From assembly GCF_019042215.1 (NCBI RefSeq), contig NZ_JAHQCS010000171.1, positions 1 to 39,929 of the forward strand: a stretch of DNA of 39,929 nucleotides, in the 5' to 3' direction. The notes beneath the pieces are model-generated. The model searched no databases. It was not told the origin of the DNA and was given only the letters and a program-made list of their open reading frames with translations. Below, piece by piece: positions 17,119 to 25,052 of this stretch (position 1 is its first letter; each line of letters starts with the position of its first letter). The stretch comes from Evansella tamaricis. Its GTDB lineage: Bacteria; Bacillota; Bacilli; Bacillales; Salisediminibacteriaceae. The position numbers and the translations under genes are program-made.

Positions 17119-17655
17119 TTAAAGAACCATTTCCATCCCTGATTCCAAAGCAGCTATATTAACGGGGATCAGATGCTGTTTTTCTTTACCTAAAACATGC
17201 AGTAATGCTTCCACTAAACTTTCCTTAGATAGTATACCAGTTTTTTCAATAAAAGCACCTAAAATTACCATACCTGCAACACGGTGATTTCCTAATTTTT
17301 CTGCAATTGTTGTTGCCTGGATAGAAAATAAGGAAATGTCATTGCGTTTGCACGGAAGGTTTACCAAATCCCCATTAGTCAATATATTTCCCCCAGGAAC
17401 AACTTTTTTTTCGAATTTCTCAAAAGAAGGATTATTTAAAAGAATCACGGTGGTTGGTGAATCGATTATAGGGGAGCCCACTTTGCTATCACTTATGACA
17501 ACAGAAACATTTGCAGTTCCTCCCCTTTGCTCTGGTCCATAAGAGGGGAGCCAAGATACTTCTTTTCCTTGTTTCATCCCAGCGAATGCCAGTAACTGGC
17601 CCATAGACATAACACCTTGACCACCGAAACCAGCAATGATAATCTCTTCTTTCAT
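17119..17655 (-). CDS. 2-oxoacid:ferredoxin oxidoreductase, gamma subunit
   Basis: The 178-residue protein begins with the family hallmark IIAGFGGQGVMSMG (GGQG at 11-14) and contains SYGPEQRGGTANVSV, the typical gamma-domain core. Together with the alpha, beta and ferredoxin-like subunits encoded upstream it would form a four-subunit enzyme that oxidatively decarboxylates a 2-oxoacid to acyl-CoA while reducing ferredoxin. Its start overlaps the beta stop by 1 nt. The closest families are the VorA/KorC-type gammas of anaerobes. The exact substrate cannot be settled from sequence. Confidence 0.9.
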   Translation of the reverse strand: MKEEIIIAGFGGQGVMSMGQLLAFAGMKQGKEVSWLPSYGPEQRGGTANVSVVISDSKVGSPIIDSPTTVILLNNPSFEKFEKKVVPGGNILTNGDLVNLPCKRNDISLFSIQATTIAEKLGNHRVAGMVILGAFIEKTGILSKESLVEALLHVLGKEKQHLIPVNIAALESGMEMVL

Positions 17656-18413
17656 CAGGATTCCTCCCCTTTATATTGCCTATCCTTATAAACTCCCAAT
17701 GGATAATATGGAACCATCTCCTGTTTCACCCATTGTAAGGATTCCTCCGGATTAAGTCCCCAGTTTGTGGGACAAGTAGACAACACTTCAACCATGGAAA
17801 AGCCCTTTTCTTCCTGCTGGGTTAAAAATGCCTTTCGAATAGCTTTCTTTGCCTTCATTACATGAGCAACATCGTGGGTTGAAACCCTCTCAATATATGA
17901 TGCCCCATCTAATGTAGCAAGCATTTCAGACACCCTGATTGGAAGACCTTGTGTCTGTGGCTGACGTCCCTCAGGAGAAGTGGCAGTTCTTTGCCCCAAT
18001 AGAGAAGTGGGAGCCATTTGCCCTCCTGTCATACCGTATATGGCATTATTCACAAATATCACAGTAATATTTTCTCCCCGTGCCGCTGCATGGACAATTT
18101 CTCCCATACCGATCGATGCCAAATCTCCATCCCCCTGGTATGTAAAGACAATTCGGTCTTTAGGTAAAACTCGCTTAATCCCTGTTGCAACTGCTGGGGC
18201 TCTTCCGTGTGCCGCTTGAGTCATGTCACAGTTAAAATATTGATAGGATAAAACAGAGCATCCAACGGAAGCAACACCAATTGTTTGTTCTAGTACATCC
18301 ATTTCTTCCAGCGTCTCTGCAACTAATCGATGAATGATCCCATGAGTGCATCCAGGGCAATAATGAGTTTCCGTATTCAACAAGCCCTTTGATCTCTCGA
18401 AAACAACTTTCAT
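17655..18413 (-). CDS. 2-oxoacid:ferredoxin oxidoreductase, beta (TPP-binding) subunit
   Basis: The 252-residue protein has CPGC (19-22), typical of short beta subunits, and the thiamine-diphosphate and magnesium motif GDGDLASIGMGE near 94 with NNAIYGMTGGQ near 122. It carries the catalytic TPP where the 2-oxoacid is decarboxylated. It overlaps the alpha gene by 4 nt (ATGA) and the gamma gene by 1 nt, so the three are translationally coupled. Proteins like this are annotated as 2-oxoglutarate or 2-oxoisovalerate oxidoreductase beta subunits. Confidence 0.92.
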   Translation of the reverse strand: MKVVFERSKGLLNTETHYCPGCTHGIIHRLVAETLEEMDVLEQTIGVASVGCSVLSYQYFNCDMTQAAHGRAPAVATGIKRVLPKDRIVFTYQGDGDLASIGMGEIVHAAARGENITVIFVNNAIYGMTGGQMAPTSLLGQRTATSPEGRQPQTQGLPIRVSEMLATLDGASYIERVSTHDVAHVMKAKKAIRKAFLTQQEEKGFSMVEVLSTCPTNWGLNPEESLQWVKQEMVPYYPLGVYKDRQYKGEES

Positions 18414-19474
18414 CGTAACACCCCATTTCCATGCATTTGAAACTGTTCAACCAATTCTTCCACAGTGGGGATAATTCCCCCGGTTCGTCCATAAAAGGAT
18501 ATTGGAACTTTCCCTTCAACGGATAATCTAACATCTTCAACCATTTGACCAGCACTCATTTCCACCACAACGATCTTGTTAAGTCTTTCACAATAACTTG
18601 CAATGACATCCGTCGGATAAGGCCATAAACTAATTGGACGTATTAAGCCAATCTTCATTCCTTCATCCCTTACACGATCAATGGCACTTTGACAAATTCT
18701 CGCAACAGTTCCATAAGCTACAATTGCCATTTCTGCATCTTCCATTAGATACGTGTCTACTTTTATTTCATTCCTTCTTATGAGTTTATATTTTTCCTGT
18801 AATTTGCAATTTCTCTCTTCTAATTTCACATCATTAAGATCGAGGGAAGTGATTGTTTTTGGAGAACCATCCCCTTTAGTCCCAGTGGTTGCCCATTCTT
18901 TATCGATCACAATTTGATTATCTGTCTTTAGAAACTCTACTGGTTCCATCATTTGTCCGAGCATGCCGTCCCCCAATAAAATAACTGGTGTTCGGTATTG
19001 ATCTGCAATACGGAACGCCTCTTGAGTTAAATCCACTATTTCCTGAAGGGTACTCGGTGCAAGCACTGGTGTATAATAATCCCCATGTCCTCCCCCTTTT
19101 GTCACTTGAAAATAATCTGATTGGGAAGGCTGAATATTTCCTAAGCCAGGACCACCCCTTGCGATATTTACAATTACAGCAGGTAAATTTGCAGCTGCAA
19201 GGTACGATATACCTTCTTGTTTTAAACTGAATCCAGGACTGGAAGATGATGTCATCACACGAACTCCTGCAGAGGAAGCTCCGTATACCATGTTTATAGC
19301 TGATACTTCGCTCTCTGCCTGCAAAAATAACCCTTTAACCTCAGGCAGTCTTTTTGCCATATACGCTACCAATTCGCTTTGTGGGGTAATTGGATATCCG
19401 AAAAAATAGTGACAACCTGCTAGTATAGCCGCTTCTCCAATTACTTCGTTCCCTTTCATTAACACTTTCCCCAT
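18410..19474 (-). CDS. vorB: 2-oxoacid:ferredoxin oxidoreductase, alpha subunit (VorB-like)
   Basis: The 354-residue protein has the pyrimidine-binding domain start ACHYFFGYPITPQSEL, the MTSSSSPGFSLKQEG motif near 75-90 and a C-terminal transketolase-like domain. The SSPGFSLKQEG pattern and overall length are most like VorB subunits of branched-chain 2-oxoacid (3-methyl-2-oxobutanoate) oxidoreductases, so the substrate may be a 2-oxoacid from valine, leucine or isoleucine; 2-oxoglutarate remains possible. It starts 16 bp after the ferredoxin-like subunit gene. This four-subunit form is typical of clostridia and archaea and less usual in Bacillaceae, where a two-subunit KorAB is more common. 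Confidence 0.88.
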   Translation of the reverse strand: MGKVLMKGNEVIGEAAILAGCHYFFGYPITPQSELVAYMAKRLPEVKGLFLQAESEVSAINMVYGASSAGVRVMTSSSSPGFSLKQEGISYLAAANLPAVIVNIARGGPGLGNIQPSQSDYFQVTKGGGHGDYYTPVLAPSTLQEIVDLTQEAFRIADQYRTPVILLGDGMLGQMMEPVEFLKTDNQIVIDKEWATTGTKGDGSPKTITSLDLNDVKLEERNCKLQEKYKLIRRNEIKVDTYLMEDAEMAIVAYGTVARICQSAIDRVRDEGMKIGLIRPISLWPYPTDVIASYCERLNKIVVVEMSAGQMVEDVRLSVEGKVPISFYGRTGGIIPTVEELVEQFQMHGNGVLR

Positions 19475-19490
19475 AAGGATTCTCCCCTTT

Positions 19491-19721
19491 TCAAGATGCT
19501 TTTATCTTGTTTTTCTCTGGTCGAAAAACAGATATTACAGAATCAGGACACATTCTTGCACAAGCGGCACAACTAGTACATTTGTTCTGATCCAGAACTT
19601 CAGCAGGGCGGTATCCATTTCGATTTAAACGATTTGCTAATTGAATAATTTCTTGAGGGCAAAAAGCAATACACAAACTACATCCTTTACAGTAATCTTC
19701 TTTAATGATGATTCTCATCAT
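19491..19721 (-). CDS. 2-oxoacid:ferredoxin oxidoreductase, ferredoxin-like delta subunit
   Basis: The 76-residue protein carries two 4Fe-4S motifs, CKGCSLCIAFCP near residue 11 and CTSCAACARMCP near 48, followed by a basic tail. It resembles the VorC/KorD electron-transfer subunits that pass electrons from the TPP centre to soluble ferredoxin. GGGAG lies just upstream of the start; the second codon is also Met, so the start is uncertain by one residue. It is 15 bp from the ATP-binding protein gene and 16 bp from the alpha gene. Confidence 0.92.
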   Translation of the reverse strand: MMRIIIKEDYCKGCSLCIAFCPQEIIQLANRLNRNGYRPAEVLDQNKCTSCAACARMCPDSVISVFRPEKNKIKAS

Positions 19722-19736
19722 TCTCTCTCCCTTCGT

Positions 19737-20420
19737 TTAATTCCATGGTGCCAAAAGTTTTCGTTCAAATAACGTTACGTTTTTTGCTTCTGGTGAAGTT
19801 CCTTCTTCAACCCACCGGTCCCATGCCTTTTTGTTTATAAATGAAAACATATATGGAATATTCTTCTTTTCTGATACTTCAACAGCTATCCGCTCCCCTT
19901 TAATCACCTCTTCAGGACCATAGATATCATCACCTAAATGTGTATTGTTAATGATCCCAGTAACTTGAAGCCTCGATGCTGTCTCAATCTCATCCACAGT
20001 TTGAATTACCCCTTCCACTGTACTTACATATGGCCGATTCCCATTGACCACAAACCATAACTCATATTTTCCTTTTTTGATGATATTCGAAAATTGTCCA
20101 AGTGCTAATGCTCCGTCTTTGTCTCCACCAACATCGATAATTCCATGTACCATGGTGTTTTCTATCATAGCTGAAACTTCACCTGTTACTATTGGTAGGT
20201 CAGCTAGTAATAAGTCTCCCTGTGGTGCTAAAAGATGAATGTTGTTATTACATAGGTGTTCTTTATAATCTCTGGATCGGAAATATGGGTTTATTACATC
20301 TAAGTCACATAGTGTAACTGGCATTTTGGTTTCATTTGCCATTTTTTCGGAATAAAAAAGAGAGAGTTCCGTCTTCCCACTCCCAAAATGCCCTGTAATT
20401 ATAATTAACTTTCTTTCCAT
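19737..20420 (-). CDS. P-loop ATP-binding protein of the oxidoreductase operon
   Basis: The 227-residue protein has a Walker A motif GHFGSGKTE (10-18), CDLDVINPYFRSRD near 37-50 and a probable Walker B region IIDVGGDKDG near 92-101. It resembles MinD/ParA-like ATPases encoded next to 2-oxoacid:ferredoxin oxidoreductases in clostridia. Its job is not established to my knowledge; help in assembly, cofactor loading or regulation is a guess from context. It is the first gene of the operon. GAGGGGG precedes the ATG, and a promoter TTGTAG-N18-TATAAT lies upstream. Confidence 0.8.
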   Translation of the reverse strand: MERKLIIITGHFGSGKTELSLFYSEKMANETKMPVTLCDLDVINPYFRSRDYKEHLCNNNIHLLAPQGDLLLADLPIVTGEVSAMIENTMVHGIIDVGGDKDGALALGQFSNIIKKGKYELWFVVNGNRPYVSTVEGVIQTVDEIETASRLQVTGIINNTHLGDDIYGPEEVIKGERIAVEVSEKKNIPYMFSFINKKAWDRWVEEGTSPEAKNVTLFERKLLAPWN

Positions 20421-20446
20421 TTTCTTTCCCCCTCAATCTCAACTTA

Positions 20447-20476
20447 ATTATAATCTATGTATGGAAATACCTACAA
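20447..20476 (-). promoter_or_regulatory. Probable promoter of the Vor-fhs operon
   Basis: On the minus strand TTGTAG (complement of 20471-20476) and TATAAT (20447-20452) are 18 bp apart, about 27 bp before the start codon. The -10 is perfect. Repeat R5 begins about 38 bp further upstream. Confidence 0.55.
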
Positions 20477-20513
20477 TACCATCTAGGATATCGTCATAAA
20501 ACCGTTGAAAATT

Positions 20514-20850
20514 AAGAAAAGCGGATTCGCCTAAGATCACGAGCGTAGGGCAGTGGAGGAATGACAACAGAAGTCCGCTTTTTGACTTCAGTTGTCACTT
20601 CCGAAGTGCCCCGCAGCGAGTAGGAAGCAACTGAAAAAGTTTAAAACCACTTTTTCAGTTCCTTTTATTTGTATGGCAATGGCTGCGCTCGTCGCTCGCC
20701 TGATAGGATAAAACCGCTCCTATCAGGCTTTTTAAAGATTGCGACGGCTACGCTCATTGCTTAGGGACTGTAAAAGTGGAAAAGCACCACTTTTTCAGTT
20801 CCCTTGCGAGTAGGCGGTGGAGCTAGACAATGCCCGAAGGTGCTAAAACT
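20514..20850 (+). repeat. Dispersed repeat copy R5, composite, complete
   Basis: The host repeat runs from AAGAAAAGCGGATTCGCC through the type A middle and the stem GACAAC-GAAGTC / GACTTC-GTTGTC to GCGAGTAG. It is then interrupted by the 182-bp insert and resumes at GCGAGTAGGCGGTGGAGC, ending in the tail TGCCCGAAGGTGCTAAAACT. It fills the gap between the start of the Vor operon and the end of the ypbF homologue. No gene was found in 20421-20896. Confidence 0.95.
20624..20805 (+). mobile_element. MITE-like palindromic insert (complete copy)
   Basis: The 182-bp insert is flanked by the 8-bp direct repeat GCGAGTAG (20616-20623 and 20806-20813), which looks like a target-site duplication. The ends are inverted: AACTGAAAAAGT (20629-20640) and ACTTTTTCAGTT (20789-20800). 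Each end also folds on itself, and a perfect 11-bp central hairpin GCCTGATAGGA / TCCTATCAGGC sits in the middle between two imperfectly complementary GC-rich arms. There is no coding capacity. The other copies sit at the same point of the same host repeat, so the composite could also have spread as a unit. Confidence 0.7.
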
Positions 20851-20896
20851 TATAAATTCTTACCATTTGAAAAAGGAAGCACTACACTAGTGCTCC

Positions 20897-21334
20897 CTAC
20901 TTGTGATATAAATTAATATCGTGCTTTTCAGCTAATTCCTGGTATTTTTCCAATCTCAATTCTTCCAGTTCATTTGAGTTCCAAATATCTGATGAACGAT
21001 CAATAATATCTTCTTTTAGTTCATCATAATCCTTTTCTTTTTTTTCATAATTCTTCGACTTCACATTAAATATATGAAAACTGATAACTAATATGGCGAT
21101 CCACAACAGTAATAAAGCGTCAGATATAATGAAGGTTAAATAGGATGTGACTTGACCCCCTGTCAGAAATTTAATAGCAACATATATTAAGCCTGCAACT
21201 AAAATTCCTAGAAAGATATAGCCCCATTTTTCTACATCCTTTTCAGCCTTTTCTTCTTTTCCTTTTGCTTCGATCAAAGCCTCAATAACAACTTCATGAT
21301 AGGATTTAACTGATTTCGGCTCATTACTCCCCAT
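20897..21334 (-). CDS. ypbF: DUF2663-type membrane protein, YpbF homologue
   Basis: The 145-residue protein has a charged N-terminal region rich in Lys and Glu (about 20-36), two membrane segments (about 38-59 and 66-90) and a long charged, probably helical C-terminal part. Its position after the ypbE-like gene and its layout match B. subtilis YpbF. Its function is unknown. GGAGGGAG precedes the ATG closely. In B. subtilis ypbG follows directly, but here the Vor-fhs operon and repeat R5 intervene. Confidence 0.75.
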   Translation of the reverse strand: MGSNEPKSVKSYHEVVIEALIEAKGKEEKAEKDVEKWGYIFLGILVAGLIYVAIKFLTGGQVTSYLTFIISDALLLLWIAILVISFHIFNVKSKNYEKKEKDYDELKEDIIDRSSDIWNSNELEELRLEKYQELAEKHDINLYHK

Positions 21335-21395
21335 CGCTCCCTCCCCCTTCCGTAGATTGCTAATACATTATATGCAAAGGGGACAGGTTATACAT

Positions 21396-21704
21396 CTAGA
21401 ATATTTTTTCGTTCCAGATTGGATACGTCAATACGATAGCAACAAGGGAAATAAATAGAATCAGTAAAATTCTCACAAGTGGAAATTCAATTTTTTTCTT
21501 CTTTTTTTGCCGTATTTCAGCTCTAGTAGCTTTTGATGAGTGATGGGCATCCTTTCTTGAGGGAAGGCTTAACACATCTATCTGATCATCCCCTTCCCTT
21601 TCATCCTCTTGTTTAGTTTGTTGAGTTTGTTGAATTCTATTAAATGGATAATCCATCAAATTTGTTTTCGTTTTTTTATAGTCATCGGGAGATTTTAATG
21701 TCAT
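21396..21704 (-). CDS. ypbE: Short YpbE-like membrane protein without LysM domain
   Basis: The 102-residue protein is hydrophilic and charged over about 1-75, including LSLPSRKDAHHSSKATRAE and a Lys-rich run, and ends in one membrane segment (about 78-98) followed by only a few residues. The SLPSRK and Lys-rich pattern before the membrane segment, and the position between ypbD and ypbF, fit YpbE. B. subtilis YpbE, as I recall, continues into a C-terminal LysM domain, which is missing here. The start at 21704 has AGGTG 6 nt upstream; an upstream ATG at 21755 has no clear site. Confidence 0.65.
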   Translation of the reverse strand: MTLKSPDDYKKTKTNLMDYPFNRIQQTQQTKQEDEREGDDQIDVLSLPSRKDAHHSSKATRAEIRQKKKKKIEFPLVRILLILFISLVAIVLTYPIWNEKIF

Positions 21705-21770
21705 TATCTTCACCTCGTTACGGACGAATTTTATGTTCATTTTACACGAAAACAAAAGAACAAAATAGTA

Positions 21771-22358
21771 CTAATCTTTGATTCCACCATTTAAAAAGTT
21801 AAACCGGATTGCAAGTCCCAACAGCATATCTATGATAAGGTGGCACATTATCACTGTCAATAAATTACCTGTATATAAGTATAAATAACCGATAAAAAAG
21901 CTCAGGCAAACGGTAACAATTAGTAAAAATGGTTTTCTTAAGTAACGAAAATGAATAACTGTAAAAACAATAGCTGCAGGAATCAAACCAAAATATGTTT
22001 GTAGTACGCCTCGAAATAATATTTCCTCTGAAACAGCTACAACAGTAGAAAGGATGATAATATGAAGAACCGATCTATTTCCAAACACTCTTTCATTAAT
22101 GCCACCATCATCAAACCAGTGTTTAGGTAGTACTCTTGCAGCAATGATTTCCAATATAACCACAAATACCCCGGCTATAAATCCAATAAGAATATCTTTA
22201 CTATCCCATTTAATAAGTTGAAAGGGATAGAACCAACTGTCAAACAAGATCCTGCTTAACATAAGGGAGAGCAATAGAATAATTAACTGAGTAATATATA
22301 AGTTCAAAAGTAATTCTCTGTCCGTTAATTGCTTGATGAGTTCCCCTTGTTTTTGCAT
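21771..22358 (-). CDS. ypbD: CPBP-family intramembrane protease YpbD
   Basis: The 195-residue membrane protein has the CAAX-protease/bacteriocin-processing (CPBP) motifs EEILFR (111-116), a histidine in VIHF (H136) and a third in MCHLIID near 170, between several membrane segments. Substrates of YpbD are unknown. The start is ATG at 22358, which has CGGAG 7 nt upstream and lies 1 bp after the recS stop; a longer reading frame overlapping recS is unlikely. The chain ypbB-recS-ypbD shows the same tight packing as in B. subtilis. Confidence 0.85.
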   Translation of the reverse strand: MQKQGELIKQLTDRELLLNLYITQLIILLLSLMLSRILFDSWFYPFQLIKWDSKDILIGFIAGVFVVILEIIAARVLPKHWFDDGGINERVFGNRSVLHIIILSTVVAVSEEILFRGVLQTYFGLIPAAIVFTVIHFRYLRKPFLLIVTVCLSFFIGYLYLYTGNLLTVIMCHLIIDMLLGLAIRFNFLNGGIKD

Positions 22359-22359
22359 T

Positions 22360-23880
22360 CTATCGCTCCGTCCATTGAGGTAGCAACATCTTTTGAAGTT
22401 GTTCCTGCCATGAAATATATTCCATTCTTTGTATCGGTTTTTTCTTTTTTTCCCACTTCTCTTCCAGATACCCACAAACAGAACAACATGCTTCCTGCTC
22501 AAAAGTATAGGATTCACCAAAATAAGATAAAATTCCTTGTCGAATACATTGATTTCCTTTTACAAGTTTAACAAATCTATCTAAGCACAATTCTTTTTTA
22601 TTTTTACGATTCATAAAGAATGCCGACAACCGATTTACATATTGACTATTAATTTTATTCATTAATAAAAGATCAGCATGGATTATCCCAGACTTCTCTA
22701 AATAATAACGTAACATCCGCCAGCGAACATCATCAATCTGAAAAAAATCCTTTAACCAATTTGCCTGTATGCTGTCTTCCTTTCGATAAAAGGAAAGTCC
22801 ATCTATTAACCAAAGTTGTAGTTCCTTATCCGTCGGATACTCCATTTCAATAAATCTTCGTGGTAATGTCTGATCTTCCTTCGAAAAAAAGAGGGTTGCA
22901 ATACTTTCCATACCATCCCTTCCAGCCCTGCCAATCTCTTGAACATATTGTTCAATGGATGAGGGAAGATGCATATGAATTACTGTGCGAATATTCTGTT
23001 TATTAACTCCCATACCAAAGGCATTTGTAGCACAAATAAATGGAATTTCGTTGTTTAAAAACTGATACTGGACTAAAATACGATCTTCTTTAGTCATACC
23101 ACCATGATAAAAAGCAGCATTGAATCCCATTACATTCATTTTCTCGGATAAACGCAAGGCATCATTCCTTGTGGCAGTATAAATAATTCCAGGATGTTCC
23201 ACGGTTGAAAGAAATTCGAAAAAGTTCTCTTCTTTCTCTTTTGTATTTTCTGCTTGGTTAATATTCATTCGAATATTTTTTCTATTGACAGAAAATCGAT
23301 GAATGGTTGGGTTTTTCATCCCAAGCTCCATTATGATATCTTTTTCCACTTGAGGTGTCGCTGTTGCCGTTAAAGCTAAACAGGGTGGTGACCCTAATAA
23401 GGCACGCACCTCTTTCAATCTGAGATAATCTGTTCGAAACTCATGACCCCATTGAGAAATACAGTGGGCTTCATCTACAACAAATAAACCTACTGGTAAG
23501 GACTTTAAACGTTTTTTTATATATTCATTACCCAACATTTCCGGAGATATAAACAGCATCGATTGATTTGTCAATTCTTTTAATACACGAGTTCTTTCTT
23601 CGAAAGACAGAAGACTATTTATTTGAACCGCAGACTTATCACCATATGCCCTAAGTTGATGAACTTGGTCTTCCATTAAGGACAAAAGCGGTGACACAAT
23701 GATTGTTATCCCATCAATAAGTTTGGATGGAAACTGATAACATAAGGTTTTCCCTCCCCCTGTCGGGATGATCGCAACCACGTCTTTCCTTTCTAAAACA
23801 GATTGGATAATGTCCCTTTGACCAGTTCGAAAGCTTTTAAACCCAATTTTATCATGCAATAAACGCTCCAATTTATCCAT
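22360..23880 (-). CDS. recS: ATP-dependent DNA helicase RecS (short RecQ-type)
   Basis: The 506-residue protein has the RecQ motif 0 glutamine (RTGQRD, 18-23), Walker A PTGGGKTLCYQ (39-49), DEAHC (136-140), SQWGHEFR and a helicase C domain ending in QEIGRAGRDG near 315. Four Cys residues in the last 80 residues fit the RecQ zinc-binding region. There is no HRDC domain, as in B. subtilis RecS. It unwinds DNA 3' to 5' and is linked to recombination repair. Its start overlaps the ypbB stop by 8 nt. Confidence 0.93.
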   Translation of the reverse strand: MDKLERLLHDKIGFKSFRTGQRDIIQSVLERKDVVAIIPTGGGKTLCYQFPSKLIDGITIIVSPLLSLMEDQVHQLRAYGDKSAVQINSLLSFEERTRVLKELTNQSMLFISPEMLGNEYIKKRLKSLPVGLFVVDEAHCISQWGHEFRTDYLRLKEVRALLGSPPCLALTATATPQVEKDIIMELGMKNPTIHRFSVNRKNIRMNINQAENTKEKEENFFEFLSTVEHPGIIYTATRNDALRLSEKMNVMGFNAAFYHGGMTKEDRILVQYQFLNNEIPFICATNAFGMGVNKQNIRTVIHMHLPSSIEQYVQEIGRAGRDGMESIATLFFSKEDQTLPRRFIEMEYPTDKELQLWLIDGLSFYRKEDSIQANWLKDFFQIDDVRWRMLRYYLEKSGIIHADLLLMNKINSQYVNRLSAFFMNRKNKKELCLDRFVKLVKGNQCIRQGILSYFGESYTFEQEACCSVCGYLEEKWEKKKKPIQRMEYISWQEQLQKMLLPQWTER

Positions 23881-24940
23881 TGGGATTCAACTCCTGATAC
23901 TTTGTAAGTGCTAACCGTATTTGAAAATAACTAATCTCTGAACCAAGCGCTTCTTTAATTATCCTTAAACGTTTTGTTTTCAGCTGATTAGCAATAGATA
24001 ATACGTTTGTTAATTCTTCTTCGGATAAATATGATATAACAGGAAAATTTTTATCATTCAACGCTAATTCAACAAGATGATCTTCAATTGTACTGCGTTT
24101 CAACCCCCGTTTCGTAATGATCTCCTCCATGGAAAACCCTTCATCTAATAACAGTTTTGTATGTTGTGCAGATCCTGTAATTAAATCTACTCCTCTTGAT
24201 TTATCCAAAAAGTGTCTCATTACACTATCCTCTTCCGCCGTTTCTTCTATATTTTGTAGCCAACGGTGAAGTAAAGACTGGAAAACAAGTCTTGTGTATA
24301 CGTGATCATTTTTAAATCTATCTTTTAATTGATGAAATGTTTTACCAGTACCCTTCGGAGTTGTAAATCGATTTACAATTAGCTCCGCCTCTGAATCGGA
24401 AAGTTGTTGAAGAAAGTGATAGATTTCATCATGTAACTTTTCACACAAAATTTCTAATGGAACATTTACAGATTTCAAAAAATTCTTAACCCATTGCTGC
24501 GTTTCCACTTCATATGAAACAGGTATGAATGTTCGGTTACCACTCATTAAATAGGTTATCGATTGAATGGACAAAGATAATTTCCCCCAAAACAAAGGGG
24601 CCCTGTCTGTCCATTCGAACATTGCACCGTTATAACCTTGTGGAATGTAATAACAATTGTTTAATTGATTCAACACTTCCATACCACTTCTCGTAAGACG
24701 AATATTTTTACCAGCTGATTCTACCATATCCGTTTTAAAATAGTAATCAAGAATTTTAGTGAAAGTTTCCTTCTCTAAATCATTTTGAGAGCATACAATC
24801 GTCTGAAGATTAAATAAATGAGTGTCTTGAAGTGTTTGTGCAGATCGTTTTCCTTTTATCAAGTGATAAACTCCACTAGATGTCCTTTGTCCATTAAATC
24901 GTTCAATGACGGTTAAAATAATCCAATCAAGACAATTCAT
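23873..24940 (-). CDS. ypbB: YpbB, helix-turn-helix protein linked to RecS
   Basis: The 355-residue protein has a C-terminal helix-turn-helix region of HTH_40 type (about 255-300, with ITKRGLKRSTIEDHL). The N-terminal two thirds have no motif I recognise. It overlaps recS by 8 nt, so the two are coupled, and its family pairs with short RecQ helicases across Bacillaceae. The biochemical role is unknown; a DNA-binding helper of the helicase is an inference. The ATG follows AGGGG. It is divergent from fer across a 260-bp gap. Confidence 0.85.
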   Translation of the reverse strand: MNCLDWIILTVIERFNGQRTSSGVYHLIKGKRSAQTLQDTHLFNLQTIVCSQNDLEKETFTKILDYYFKTDMVESAGKNIRLTRSGMEVLNQLNNCYYIPQGYNGAMFEWTDRAPLFWGKLSLSIQSITYLMSGNRTFIPVSYEVETQQWVKNFLKSVNVPLEILCEKLHDEIYHFLQQLSDSEAELIVNRFTTPKGTGKTFHQLKDRFKNDHVYTRLVFQSLLHRWLQNIEETAEEDSVMRHFLDKSRGVDLITGSAQHTKLLLDEGFSMEEIITKRGLKRSTIEDHLVELALNDKNFPVISYLSEEELTNVLSIANQLKTKRLRIIKEALGSEISYFQIRLALTKYQELNPNG

Positions 24941-25024
24941 AACTTTTCCCCTACATTCATCTAAGTATTGTTTCTATCCCATTATAAGGCACTTAACGTA
25001 TTCAATCTATTAGAAATCCTTTAC

Positions 25025-25039
25025 TGATAAGCATTCTCA
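25025..25039. promoter_or_regulatory. Fur-box-like site between ypbB and fer
   Basis: TGATAAGCATTCTCA matches the 7-1-7 Fur/Zur/PerR-type pattern TGATAAT-N-ATTATCA at 12 of 14 positions. It lies 13 bp upstream of the fer -35 box. This is a pattern match by eye only, and the region is AT-rich. Confidence 0.4.
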
Positions 25040-25052
25040 TTCATTTTAACTA

